In this document: positions 1-10,068 of the stretch, piece after piece
Layout of the letters: each line of letters begins with the position of its first letter
How positions within the stretch are numbered: the first letter of the stretch is position 1
Assembly: GCA_950097015.1 (NCBI GenBank)
Contig: CATNEN010000011.1
Coordinates: 5,544,001 to 5,608,000 of the forward strand
Source: Macrostomum hystrix
Taxonomy: Eukaryota > Platyhelminthes > Macrostomidae
DNA: 64,000 bases
Direction of reading: 5' to 3'
The notes under the pieces: model-generated
The model's input: only the letters and a program-made list of their open reading frames with translations
Database searches by the model: none
Told to the model about the DNA's origin: nothing
Program-made: the position numbers and the translations under genes

Positions 1-423
1 ATTGAATGGCACCAATCGATCCGGGCCTGTTTCTGCTCCTGGGTCAGGTGATGAGGCACCCAGCGTGCGGACACCTTGCTGAGGCCAAGCCTTTCATGTA
101 GGATGGTTGAGGTGCTACCCGGTGAAATGAAATGAAGCAGTGGCTAGCTGTTGCACTGTCAACCGCGGGTCTTCCTCAACCAGGGCGTGCACTGCAGCCA
201 CTGCTTCCTGAGTGGTCGAACTCGGGGGTCGTCCTTCGCGAGCCTCGTCTTCGAGCGACACTCGGCCCCGACGAAATTCTGCGAACCAGTCAAAGACGGT
301 TGTTCTCGAGGGTGCCGCATCCCCGAAGGCTAGGCGAAGCCGTTATAAGCTTTGCGACTGGTTCAGACCACATTTGTAGTCGTAAAAAATCATCGCTCTC
401 CAGTGGATGCGTGACAGTTCCAT
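1..423 (-). pseudogene. mariner-family transposase, N-terminal part, broken and cut by the window edge
   Basis: Mariner transposases cut and paste their own element by binding its terminal repeats. On the minus strand the frame opens at ATG (421-423) with MELSRIHWRAMIFYDYKC. It continues through a helix-turn-helix region (SRTTVFDWFAEFRRG, EDEAREGRPPSST) and, after a frame change, reaches GLSKVSARWVPHHLTQEQK and ARIDWCHS, the classic mariner linker (K.W.PH.LT..Q). There is an in-frame TAA near 345 and a frameshift near 115-130, at a short ATGAA-like repeat. This copy is therefore dead. The catalytic D,D,D domain lies beyond base 1 and is not visible. The family call is firm; the subfamily is not determined. 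Confidence 0.85.
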
Positions 424-570
424 AATAGATACTTGAAGTTGGAGGTGATAGGTGACTTTGAAGTGAAGTTGTGAGATTGAGGTTTATTGTGTAATAAATA
501 TATTTTATGTCAAATCTCAGGAGATCTCACATTTTTCATGCGAGTACATTTTGAGCAGCCTAGAGTGCGC

Positions 571-610
571 TGGCTCTTATGGTCCGGAAACTTATTGAAC
601 GCCCCTCGTA
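571..610 (-). mobile_element. mariner terminal inverted repeat (5' end of the element)
   Basis: Read on the minus strand, the sequence begins TACGAGGGGCGTTC and runs AATAAGTTTCCGGACC, the usual look of a mariner terminus with a TA target at 609-610. It lies about 150 bases upstream of the transposase ATG, the normal spacing. The opposite terminus is outside the window. Confidence 0.6.
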
Positions 611-1608
611 GAGCAACAAAAGGCGTATTCGACACTTTCAACGGGACCAGTATTGATAATTTGTATTAGATCGCAATGTGGTTATCTTATTTTTATAAAA
701 TCCGTGTTCTCCTGCCATTCTAAGCCATGAATTGGCGACTAATTGGATAATGCAAAAACTTTGCCTCGTCCAAAACAGAGACGCAATAAAGCTACATTTG
801 GCCGATGCTGCTAGACCAATAAAAACTTTATTACGCTCGTAGAAAATTAGCTGAAACTACGCTAAATCCGAGAAGATGAACATAAAACATGAATGCGTGA
901 AATATAGAATATTTTGTCATTTTGATCCCTGCACTGGCGCAGCTATGGCTTAATAAAAATATTTTGGAAAAGGTGGAGAAAAAATTTTGAGAAATGAATT
1001 TTATATCTTGTTTGGCTTATTGTAGCAATGTTTCAAGTTTTAGTACATTTTGCAAACCACTGAATTACTGAATACAGTGCGTGTGGGGTACATTGTGACA
1101 TACTCTGTACTTTCATTTCATTTCATTTCATTTCAACAGGAAGACACTGTTACGTTTCATTATTTAATATTGAGGTGCGCACGCAAAGTGGGATTTTTTT
1201 GTTTATTTGATGTTTGAGGTTAAACAATTCGATTTTTTTCAAAAAGAAGGCGATAGAAAAACAGTAGCATGCATAAGATTAATTTTAGGTGAATATAAAA
1301 TATTTGAAAATAGAAATATTTGAAATAAACAAAGGCATTAAAACAAAAAATTGAATATTGAAATTTAAAGAGAAAATAAAAACTGTGACTGAAATCACTT
1401 CGCTCCCGAAAGGAGAATAGCGATTGTGTTTTTGCATTCTAACTATGGGCCTCATGGCAGTGGCTTTATTATCTAGCCTTTAGTATGCTTTCTATGACGT
1501 CCACAAAACTTTGTTAGGTCTGTGCTTTCCTGTGTCATTAAATACACAATTTTGTCATCAGCTGTTAGTATAGGCTTTCGAAATTTCGAACAGTACCTGC
1601 CACTTTCT
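611..1608. other. AT-rich intergenic DNA, no gene seen
   Basis: There is no convincing open frame. The only structure noticed is a short ATTTC microsatellite near 1110-1135. Confidence 0.6.
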
Positions 1609-1971
1609 CTATGAATTTATTTCTAATTGGAACATAATGGACCAATCACATCTAAAGAGAATATGAGTTTCGTTCTCTACCTCTCTACATTTTGGACATG
1701 TTCTGTTTTCATAGGCGATTTTCGGTCTTACAGTGCGCAATGTCTCACAGGCCAGTTTGTGGTTTCCTAGACGAAATCGGGACATTGTGCGCCTTTGTTC
1801 TGGGTTAGAGATTATTGTTAGGTAACTTTTTTCGGGAGAAATCTTTCTTGAATGTGTAATAGAAGTGGCTGAGATTGGCTGATTTTCCCATCCTCTGAGT
1901 CCCATCCTCTTTGACTTAGCGGCAGGGAGCCCTCTTGACGGACGCAGCGTTAAGGAGTCCCATCCTCCCAT
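1609..1971 (-). pseudogene. LINE (non-LTR retrotransposon) C-terminal fragment, zinc-binding tail
   Basis: This 120-residue minus-strand frame ends with RTMSRFRLGNHKLACETLR, a segment around PKIAYENRTCPKC, and then REVENETHILFRC. The Cys-X2-Cys...His-X4-Cys pattern preceded by a (R)LGNHKL helix is the short zinc-binding tail that follows the reverse transcriptase of many LINE ORF2 proteins. No reverse-transcriptase motifs lie upstream, so this is a scrap of an insertion. The first 50 residues look like unrelated flanking sequence. The exact LINE clade is not resolved. Confidence 0.55.
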
Positions 1972-1977
1972 CCTCTA

Positions 1978-2383
1978 TTGTTCCCTTCACGTTTATGTGA
2001 AACCCAACGTGAAGGAATCAGGAATTGGAATTGGAACCCAAGGAATCCAAGTTGGGTTCCAAGGAATTGGAACCCAACGTGCAGGAATCCCTCCGCGCTG
2101 TCCCATCAGCTGACCCATGGGTACACGTCCCGCGAGTATTCAAGGCTGACCCTAAGGCAGCCGGACAGAATGGGCAACAGCGCTGGATGACCCATCCAGG
2201 GCCTCTGGCCAAACTGGGTACCTCTAGCCCTGGCTGGAGGGAAAGGTGTCACCCTTTGACCTTAACAGGGTATGCGGCCAGTCCGCATCTAGGCACTGCT
2301 CTAGATGCCCTCTTATGCCTAAGGTCTCACCGCGCTGAGGGGCTGAAAGATCCGGGGAGTATATCCGGCCGTTAGCGGTTTTT
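1978..2383. other. unclassified GC-richer segment, possible SINE or repeat remnant
   Basis: It contains small internal palindromes (GGAATTGGAACCCAAGGAATCC and its near inverse at 2020-2075) and a moderately GC-rich 300-base body. It sits just 3' of the minus-strand locus at 2.4 kb. The open frames here have no recognisable domain. No tRNA-like head was found, so SINE is only a possibility. Confidence 0.25.
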
Positions 2384-2390
2384 ATTTCAT

Positions 2391-3400
2391 TTAAAATGTT
2401 CTCTCATTCCAGCGACCTATGGAGTCCAACTTTATCTCCAGCAGCACCCTGCTGAAACGCTGACCCCGGTCGGCGACGCAGATCCTCAGGACCAGCGCCA
2501 GGGCGACACCGGTTCCACCGGCACCGGAGACGGGAAGGAGGGAGACGGGAAGGAGGGAGACAGGAAGGAGGGAGAGAGGAATTAGCAACACAGAACGGAG
2601 GGAGAAAGTAGGGAGATCGAAGGAGGATGAGAGAAAGGAGGGAGAGAGAAAGTAGGGTGAGTGGAAGGAGGTATGGAATAACAATTTGAGAGGCAATCAG
2701 CCAGTTCTCTTGTGAATTTCTGCTAATTAATCTGCGGCTGTGGCCGATCGGGTGGCTCCGGATATTGCATATAGGTGCGTTAGTCTCTACAGCCTTCGGC
2801 CGCTGCTGATCAACGTCTCGACAAGTCCTACCAAAGCAACGAAATCCGATCAGAGCGACGACCACGGCCACACCGGCGGGGAGAACGAGCCACTTCAGCC
2901 AGTGACGGCTCGGCGCGTCTTCTTCGGGTGCGTAACGTCGTTGCCGTCAAAGCGAAATTGGCGAAATGTCAAGCTTTTCGGCGCTCGTTGACTCTTCCAC
3001 GTCATCGGGCATAACCTGCTAGGAGACTCTGCCATTCGTTTCGTCTGCTTCCTCGAGCATGAAGGCTGCCATGGGCGATTCTCAGGCCGAATAGTTGCCT
3101 AAGATTTCTTCGCCATGAGGATTTTCGCTCACAGTGCAGTTCCTCGATTCGTTCTCGAACTCGGTGTATGAAAGATCGCATTTGGGTTGCAAAACCTTAT
3201 GGCCTATTGATGCTGAAAGCGATTCTGACTTGGAAAGATGATCATGTTCACCCGTGCAAGTGTTGAAATGATTGGACGAGCTGCATAATTTGTTCGATGA
3301 CTCCAGATATGGACTGTAGTACCTGCGAATCGAGCATCAGACCTGATGCGACGACCACCCCGTGACGGCTGGGAGCAGCAGGATCAATAGTACAGGATGA
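2391..3400 (-). pseudogene. possible single-pass membrane protein locus, decayed or poorly resolved exons
   Basis: A minus-strand frame gives PEEDAPSRHWLKWLVLPAG then VAVVVALIGFRCFGR and a basic tail to RLISRN (about 2930-2710). This is a clear acidic, transmembrane, basic layout. Upstream in the same frame are Cys- and Asn-containing stretches (CDLSYTEFENESRNCTVSE, about 3190-3110), interrupted by three stops between about 3100 and 2950. A GA-rich tract at 2520-2690 separates this from a second hydrophobic piece (GAGGTGVALALVLRICV, about 2520-2460). A minus-strand AATAAA lies at 2384-2389. It could be a real gene whose introns I placed wrongly, or a pseudogene. Function unknown. Confidence 0.3.
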
Positions 3401-3579
3401 AGCTACAACATTGAGATTCTGATGGCAAAAGTTTTATTGTTTGTTTCTTTTCACTTTAAGTCACTTTCACTAACTGGACAGATATCTACGTAGTAGCAGA
3501 GAGTACGTAGTAGCTCTCTCGTAGTAGCAGAGAGCTTCAAGAGTAGAGTGAGCTTTGGAACGCCCATTTTGAAGGTCCA

Positions 3580-3690
3580 ATATTACAAAGGTACAGTGAG
3601 AGTGTGCACTGCCGGACGATAAGAAAGTCAGGGCCTATTACAAACTTCAGTAAGCAGCGAGCAGTATCAATGTGTGCTCAAAGCTCCCTG
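3580..3690. repeat. fragment of dispersed SINE-like family 2
   Basis: The segment around GTGAGAGTGTGCACTGCC resembles the block at about 44,330-44,390 (GTGAAAGTGTTCACTGCC), which belongs to the tRNA-headed family described at 45.5 kb. Only a short part is present. Confidence 0.35.
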
Positions 3691-3945
3691 TAAAAATATA
3701 ATCATACTAGCTTTTTTTGCCCGTTGTTTTTGGGGCAGAAATTTAAAGCAAAGCAGTAAGCAATTCACGTCTCTGTATTAACTTTATAGTGAAGGTCACC
3801 ATTTATTTATTTAAACTGCATTAATGAAAAGTGAAGAGTTTGTTTAAGGGCGTTTTAAGTAAAAAATAAGTGAAAAGTTTGTCCAAACAGCCCCCTCTTG
3901 ATTACTTCTTTAGAAACATGTCTCTTAGCCACTCCCCTATACAGT

Positions 3946-4134
3946 CAGTGGCAGATCCAGGAATTTTGTTTTGGGGCGGTCTGTCAGGGGACCGCCATGA
4001 GAATCACAGAGGGGGTGCCAACGGCCGAAAAAGGGCGCCAGGAGCCAAGAAAGGGCGCCAGCGGCTGAAAAACGGGAGCCAGCGGCTGAAAAAGGGGCGC
4101 CAGCGGCCGAAAAGGGGCGCCAGTGCTGCGACTG
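3946..4134. mobile_element. left part of a hAT MITE nested in Helitron copy A
   Basis: It begins CAGTGGCAGATCCAGG immediately after TATACAGT (3938-3945), the same 8-base sequence that flanks the complete MITE in copy B. It matches that MITE up to GTGCTGCGACTGGC and then jumps into Helitron helicase sequence. The right end of the MITE and the adjoining Helitron DNA were lost in one deletion. It contains a small GGCGCCAGCGGC-type repeat. Confidence 0.75.
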
Positions 4135-4139
4135 GCTCT

Positions 4140-4968
4140 GCGCAATAGCTCGCGGTACGCCTCTAGCTGCTCAGGCATGAGTCGGGGCTCATTCTCCTCT
4201 ATGAACTGTCCCAGCTGCTCCTGGTCATAGCCTCTTTCTCGCAGCATCTCCCTGCACAGGTTGTCCTGTTGTCCTGTCCTGCTTGCTTTTGGGAGTCCAA
4301 AAGAATCTAGATAGCGATCGGTCAACTCCAGCACCTTGTCCTCAATGCGCAGCAGGGCCTCGTTAAACACTGCTTCTGTGAATGGCAACTCTGGCTCCTG
4401 AGCCACGAATCGCGCCCGGAAGAGAATGTCTTCGGCCATGGGTTCTTTGAATGTTTCCCAAAGCTGAAGTGGATCAGAGAGACCACAGGTGGCAACCATG
4501 ATGGCAAAGAGATCTCGCAGGTGACTTGGTGAGCGCACCGTTGCCGCTTCCTCCAATGTCGCTCTCCATTGAGCATCATCTTCCAGCAGTCCCAGTCGCT
4601 GACATGCTTCATGAAAAGTTTGGCAGGTATGGCCTTCCACCGTTCTAATGTGTCTAAATGACGTCGGACCAATCACGGTGTGTAGGGCCTAGCAATATAC
4701 GCAGGTAGTAGCATTCACGGTGGTTTGGGTGCACCGTGTACACTCTGGCTAATGCATCAGTCTGTCGTAATTCAGGATGGCCCGGAACTGCAGCGCCTTG
4801 AACCCGCCGCTTCCATCCTTTCGAAGAGGCGTTCCATGTGTAATAGGCAGGCACCTGGTGGTACAGCAAAGTCCTGGCAAAGGGGTCTTCAGCGCACAAC
4901 TTGAAGAAAGCAGTAAGAGTAATGTCCTGTGGCCTTTAAGCGGCCTCTCTCTTTCTTCTATCCCAGGC
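4140..4968 (-). pseudogene. Helitron helicase, upstream segment, frameshifted
   Basis: The encoded pieces are typical of the Rep-to-helicase region of metazoan Helitron proteins: TLTAFFKLCAEDPFARTLLY, then HQVPAYYTWNASSKGWKRR, VPGHPELRQTDALARVYTVH, ECYYLRILL, and after a frame change GPTSFRHIRTVEGHTCQTF, ACQRLGLLEDDAQWRATLEE, and a segment ending EALLRIEDKVLEL. One frameshift lies near 4660-4680. The frame then runs into the nested hAT sequence near 4140. No Walker A motif is included, so the ATPase core is absent and the fragment cannot be active. Confidence 0.85.
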
Positions 4969-5816
4969 TGGCTGGAGAGAAATATCGACCGGAGAGCCCT
5001 GCGCACTGGGACGCCACCGCACTCACCGCACTCAGTCTCAGTGCTGCTTGGGGGCCAGTAGACAGTCTAGGGGTTTGGGCTGTGTACATTCACGGCTTGA
5101 AATACAATGTACAGTCTGGGGCTTCGGCGCCCGGGGAAGGGAGGGGGTGGCTGTAATAAAATTTGGCCCGCAGAGTGGCGGAGGGGAGTTGGGGTGGCTG
5201 TCCTCGGAAAACAAAATTAAGTGACTCACTTTGAGATGATGCAGCTTTGCTCTGGATTGAGTAGAGATGTTCAAAATTGACAGCATTGTTGGAAAACATG
5301 TAAAGTGTAAGTGGATCAAATTTGGAGAAAATCTGACAAAGTGGGGCGACGATATGTCGAATTGAGTGATTTTTTGACGATTTTTGAGCAGTTTTTTGCA
5401 CTTTTGAGCAGGAAGGAAATGATTTTTCGGGAATTTGAGTAGCCTATTGCACTCAGCGTAGGTGGTTTTAGGTATGTGCAAAGTTTGGTGCGATTTGGTT
5501 GAGCGGTTTCGGCGTCTATAAAGACAAAAGGTTGCACACACACACAGACACACACACAGAGTTTTCACTTTTATATATACAAGCTTTTTTTGCCCGTTGT
5601 TTTTGGGGCAGAAATTTAAAGCAAAGCAGTAAGCAATTCACGTCTCTGCATTAACTTTATAGTGACGGTCACCATTTATTTATTTACTGCATTAATGAAA
5701 AGTGAAGAGTTTGTTTAAGGGCGTTTTAAGTAAAAAATAAGTGAAAAGTTTGTCCAAACAGCCCCCTCTTGATTACTTCTTTAGAAACATGTCTCTTAGC
5801 CACTCCTCTATACAGT

Positions 5817-6063
5817 CAGTGGCAGATCCAGGAATTTTGTTTTGGGGCGGTCTGTCAGGGGAGCGCCATGAGAATCACGGAGGGGGTGCCAGCGGCCGAA
5901 AAAGGGCGCCAGGAGCCAAGAAAGGGCGCCAGCGGCTGAAAAACGGGAGCCAGCGGCTGAAAAAGTGCTGCGACTGGCGCCCCTGGTGGGGGCATCTTAT
6001 TCCCGTGATTAAAATTTTGGGGGGGGCGACTGCCCCCCGCCCCCCCCCCTAAATCTGCCTCTG
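5817..6063. mobile_element. complete hAT-type MITE with 8-bp target duplication
   Basis: The 247-base element has ends CAGTGGCAGATCCAGG and, reverse-complemented on the right, CAGAGGCAGATTTAGG. It is flanked by perfect copies of TATACAGT at 5809-5816 and 6064-6071. An 8-bp duplication with CAG...CTG ends is the hAT signature. It encodes no protein. Confidence 0.85.
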
Positions 6064-6215
6064 TATACAGTATGCATGTACACGCGTATACATAAGGAAA
6101 ATAGCTATGGCATAACAATAACAATGTCAAAGAAACAAAATTAAACTGTTTCAGAGTTCAGAGTTAGACAGGTCAAGGTCAATTCGTGACTACTTTTCTA
6201 TTAATTGCTTGCGAG

Positions 6216-6914
6216 TCACCTCAAGGCCTGGGGATACACCACATTCTTCGTTCTTCCCCTTGGTGCGAAAATGAATAGGCCAGCTGGAGTTCCAACACGG
6301 GAGCAGGCGACATAAAGCTGCCCATGCGAGAAGCAAGGAGTCTCCAGGTTGATGCCAGCCACCTTCAGCGACTGTCCCTGAGCCTTGTTAATAGTCATCG
6401 CAAAGCACACTCTCACAGGGAACTGCAGTCGCTTGAACTGAAATGGCAGGTCCGTGGGGATAATTGGAATCCGGGGAACGAACACAGACTCTCCTCTGCC
6501 AGATCCAGTCATTATCGTGGCCTCAATCACGTGTGGGAAGAGCCGCCCGCCTGAGCCGTGGGAAATGCCGTTACACAGCATTGGCGCATTCAGGTTGCGG
6601 AGGAGCATAATTGGTGCCCCAACTTTCAGCTGCAAGTTGTGCGATGGAGTTCCAGGAGGATCTAGAGAGTTCAGAAACTCAACAGGATACTCCACAGCGG
6701 TGTCATCAGTCAACGTTGTATCAATTGACTTGTAGGTGAAAACTGCACCTGGCAACTCCTGAAGCAGTTGGTAGTTAATTTCGTTGGTGGCATCATTTCT
6801 AGGACACAGAATTGCCCTCTCTGACAACCAGTCAACGTCAGCATATCGAGAGAAATAGGCTGGCTGGAGAGAAATATCAACCGGAGAGCCCTGCGCACTG
6901 GGACGCCACCGCAC
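6216..6914 (-). pseudogene. Helitron Pif1-like helicase, C-terminal segment
   Basis: The frame reads ILCPRNDATNEINYQLLQEL, SHNLQLKVGAPIMLLRNLN, then a run to FPVRVCFAMTINKAQGQSL, and HGQLYVACSRVG. These are the late motifs of the Pif1/RecD-like superfamily 1 helicase in Helitrons (NKAQGQSL and the Y.A.SR motif that contacts ATP). Walker A and B are missing, because the upstream half was deleted. This stretch is an uninterrupted open frame, so the copy is fairly young, but it cannot be a working helicase. It fits the missing downstream part of the helicase fragment in copy A. Confidence 0.88.
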
Positions 6915-7477
6915 TCACCGCACTCAGTCTCAGTGCTGCTTGGGGGCCAGTAGACAGTCTAGGGGTTTGGGCTGTGTACATTCACGGCTTGAAATACAAT
7001 GTACAGTCTGGGGCTTCGGCGCCCGGGGAAGGGAGGGGGTGGCTGTAATAAAATTTGGCCCGCAGAGTGGCGGAGGGGAGTTGGGGTGGCTGTCCTCGGA
7101 AAACAAAATTAAGTGACTCACTTTGAGATGATGCAGCTTTGCTCTGGATTGAGTAGAGATGTTCAAAATTGACAGCATTGTTGGAAAACATGTAAAGTGT
7201 AAGTGGATCAAATTTGGAGAAAATCTGACAAAGTGGGGCGACGATATGTCGAATTGAGTGATTTTTTGACGATTTTTGAGCAGTTTTTTGCACTTTTGAG
7301 CAGGAAGGAAATGATTTTTCGGGAATTTGAGTAGCCTATTGCACTCAGCGTAGGTGGTTTTAGGTATGTGCAAAGTTTGGTGCGATTTAGTTGAGCGGTT
7401 TCGGCGTCTATAAAGACAAAAGGTTGCACACACACACAGACACACACACAGTTTTCACTTTTATATATATAGATTTG

Positions 7478-7790
7478 CAGGCGGGCTGCGGGCGATGGCG
7501 CATCATTTTGTGAGATTAGATCTGCAGCCAGATAAGAAGCATGAGCACACACGCAAACAGATACCGTACGTACACAGGCACACGCTCACACAGGTGTCTA
7601 CATCTGCCCTGAATTTCTCTTTGTTAGGCAGTGTGCACTCTCCATGTACCTTGTAGGTTGGCCCCAATGGCGTAAATTGCACACGACAAGCCACCAAGCC
7701 TTTTTTAAGCGACTGCGCCCCAAATGAATGTGGCCTCGCAGCGGAATCGAGCTCAAGGACATTGGTGCGAGCGGCAAACGCTCAGCCAAT
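7478..7790 (-). repeat. tRNA-headed SINE-like family 2, copy
   Basis: It shares the blocks GCGGGCGATGGCGCATC, AAATGAATGTGGCCTCG and GCGGAATCGAGCTC with copies at 39.9, 45.5 and (inverted) 60.1 kb. Read on the minus strand, the segment from about 7780 looks like a degenerate tRNA 3' half with a B-box-like AGCTCGATTCC. Its low-coordinate end nearly abuts the 5' terminus of Helitron copy B at 7473, so the Helitron pair inserted at or beside this SINE. Confidence 0.6.
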
Positions 7791-7958
7791 CATCCCGGAT
7801 CCATGTGTACTTTACTCAGGGCCTGCTCTGCGGGCTCTCTGGGTAAAGTGTGTTAACCCCCCACCCCTTCCTCCGCCTGTGCGCGCGCGCGGGGTTTTTA
7901 TGCCGCCCCTCTGTCTGTCCTGCCGTTCAATCTCGCTGCCCCCGCACGCGTGCGCTAA

Positions 7959-8336
7959 AAATTTACCTATCTACAATACTCCAAGAAGATAGGCGAACTC
8001 CTTGACGCCAACTACAACCCGAACGTAGTGTGGGAGTTTGATGAGGACTACAGAAGGCTGATGGCGGAGTCCGACACGCATCAATGGGGCTGTGAGCCTC
8101 CCCAGCTTTACCATCGCCACCTCAACGCACCTCGCAACCTAAAGGTTACGCTGAATCGCCAAGGCACCTCGCACCAGCAGGCGCCACCCATCTGCCTGAG
8201 CTTTAACTCTCCGGCCGGCTGCCAGCGGTCCAACTGCAGGTACCGGCACGTCTGCAAAATCGCCGGCTGTGGCAAGCCGCACCCCGCCCATCAGCACCGA
8301 CCGACTGGCGATGCGGCGGAGGGAGCAAAAAACTAG
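7959..8336 (+). CDS. gag-like protein of the tyrosine-recombinase retrotransposon, 5'-truncated
   Basis: The frame opens after a stop at 7956 and reads KFTYLQYSKKIGELLDANYN, PNVVWEFDEDYRRLM and so on. It ends with ICLSFNSPAGCQRSNCRYRH and VCKIAGCGKPHPAHQH. The last part is the C..F....GC....C.Y.H..C..C...HP zinc-finger pattern found at the end of DIRS/Ngaro gag proteins; it probably binds the element RNA. There is no ATG upstream in frame, so the N-terminal half of gag is missing. A GTG at 8028 is not a credible start. It lies 121 bases upstream of the reverse-transcriptase frame. Confidence 0.65.
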   Translation, partial: KFTYLQYSKKIGELLDANYNPNVVWEFDEDYRRLMAESDTHQWGCEPPQLYHRHLNAPRNLKVTLNRQGTSHQQAPPICLSFNSPAGCQRSNCRYRHVCKIAGCGKPHPAHQHRPTGDAAEGAKN

Positions 8337-8457
8337 ATTTATTTTATAGCCACCCTGCTTTTAATTCCCAGTTTCCTTCGCCCCATCGCTTGCTCCCCGC
8401 CACCCCGCCCCCGCCACTGCCTGCTCGTCTGCCCCGCTCCCCCCGCCGCGCCGCGCC

Positions 8458-9998
8458 ATGTCTTCCGACATGAACCTCACCGCTTGGGACGCGCTGCTGC
8501 ACAACGACCCGGACGAAGAATTCCTTCGCGACGGCCTGCACAACGGTTTCCGTCTGGTCAACAAGCCTCCTCCCGTCATCACGCACTCCTCCAACTACCG
8601 CTCCGCTATCGACAATGCCCTGCAGGTGGAAAAGCAGCTCTCTGACGAGCTCCGCCTGGGTCGGCTGCAGTTCGCTAAGGGCCTCGTCATGGTGAACGCC
8701 ATCGGCGCGATCCCAAAACCTGACGGAAGCGTCCGGATCATTCACGATCTCTCCAGCCCCTCGGGCTCTTCCGTCAACGACAGCTACGAGCAGAAAAGAG
8801 GCCTGAGATTTGCATCCGTTCGGGACCTGGTGCGCCATGTCCGGCCTGGCTCCTTCATCGGCAAGGTGGACCTCAAGCAGGCTTACCGTTCCGTCGGCAT
8901 CCACCCGGAAGATCAGATGTTGACAGGCCTCAGCTGGCGCTTCGCCACGGACAGCGCCCCATCGCTGCTCATCGATACCCGGCTGCCTTTCGGTGCCCGG
9001 GCCTCGTGCGAGATCTTCCACCGCCTCTGCCGTCATTCAGCGACACATGCTGAGGCAGGGTTTCTCCGCCACCATCAACTACCTGGACGACTGGGCGGTG
9101 GCTGGCGACTCGCAGGAAACTGCCAACCACGCCTACACCTACCTTGTGAACCTCCTGCAAGATCTAGGCTTCACCATCAATTGGAGCAAATCTGCCGCGC
9201 CGGCGCAGCGAGTGGTGTTCCTCGGCGTCCAAATTGACACGACAGAGGGCACGCTGACTCTCCCACAAGACAAGGCCGAGAACACTCGGGTGTTGCTGAA
9301 CGACTGCCTCACTCGTTCTACCGTCAAGATCAAGCAGCTGGAGAGACTGGTCGGGAAGCTGTGCTGGCTGGGCCAAATCAACAAGTTGCTGCGCCCCTTT
9401 TTGCGCCCGCTTTTCGACCTCATTAGCGTTGGCAGAGACCTCCGGCTACCTCAAGAAGCTCGCGAGCTGCTGCAATGGTGGCTGCAAGCTGTCAGCATGC
9501 TTCCACCCACTCCGATTCACCCCCGCTTCCGCCAGCTGGTGGCCATCGAGGCCGATAGCAGCAGCGAAGGTGCCGCTGGCATCGTGAGCGGCTCCAGCCT
9601 CAACGACTGGGTGTTCTTTAGCTGGGAGCACGACTTCGAGTCCAAGTATAAGGACCTCCACATCAACTATAAGGAGGCCCTGACTCCGCTTCTCACCATC
9701 CTGCGGCTCTGCGATCAGCTCAACAACAGCCGGGTGGTGATCTACTCGGACAGCACCGCGGCCGTCGGCATGATCAACAAGCTGACCTGCAGGCATCCGC
9801 AGCTCATTCAGATCTATCAGTCCGTGGCCCTCCTGTGCCTCAAGTCTGGCATCCAGCTGCAGGCTTTTCACCTGCCCGGTCGCATGCAGCTCATCAGTGA
9901 TCCCGCCTCTCGCATGCTCAGCTCTAAGCAGGAGCTCGTTAACTTCCTTTGCCGCCACTATGGCTCTCTCACTGTCTGTCGCAATGAATTTGTCTCCC
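8458..9998 (+). pseudogene. reverse transcriptase-RNase H of a DIRS/Ngaro-type retrotransposon, one frameshift
   Basis: It copies the element RNA into DNA and degrades the RNA strand. From ATG 8458 the first frame contains FAKGLVMVNAIGAIPKPDGS, RIIHDLSSP, the motif A aspartate in GKVDLKQAYRSVGIHP and LPFGARASCEIFHRL. It then loses frame near 9030-9040. The next frame picks up exactly where needed with AVIQRHMLRQGFSATINYLDDW, where YLDD is the catalytic box. RNase H follows with all four acidic positions visible: IEADSSSEG, NYKEALTPL, VIYSDSTAAVG and LISDPASR. After about 9998 the frame is linker and then overlaps the recombinase frame. The single frameshift probably makes this copy inactive. 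Confidence 0.85.
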
Positions 9999-10068
9999 AC
10001 ACAATTTCTGCCGCGTCCCGCACCGCCCTCCACTCACAGGTCGCAGCCGCACTCCCGACCGTCCTGCC

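Larger units (their letters stand above)
3707..5580 (-). mobile_element. Helitron copy A (non-autonomous, keeps the upstream helicase segment)
   Basis: Helitrons are rolling-circle transposons with 5'-TC and 3'-CTRR ends and a hairpin near the 3' end. On the minus strand the 3' terminus is GGGCAAAAAAAGCTAG followed by host T. It has a TGCCC/GGGCA stem seven bases from the CTAG. The 5' end is a TATATATAAAAGTGAAAACTC stretch near 5555-5580. The first 200-odd bases at the 3' side (3707-3945) and about 610 bases at the 5' side (4965-5575) are nearly identical to copy B. The middle differs, keeping the helicase piece at 4140-4968. No Rep (HUH nuclease) domain is present, so it cannot move by itself. 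Confidence 0.85.
5581..7473 (-). mobile_element. Helitron copy B (non-autonomous, keeps the helicase C-terminal segment)
   Basis: Its 5' end on the minus strand is TCTATATATATAAAAGTG (TC at 7473-7472) preceded by host A. Its 3' end abuts copy A at 5580/5581 as AAAAAAAGCT-TG-TATATATAAAAG, with the CTAG/TC boundary eroded. A (CA)n tract sits near the 5' end, as in copy A. The retained interior is the helicase C-terminus (6216-6914), plus a complete nested hAT MITE. Outer flanks of the pair are host A on the 5' side and host T on the 3' side, the normal Helitron AT target, so the pair looks like one insertion event. Confidence 0.85.
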
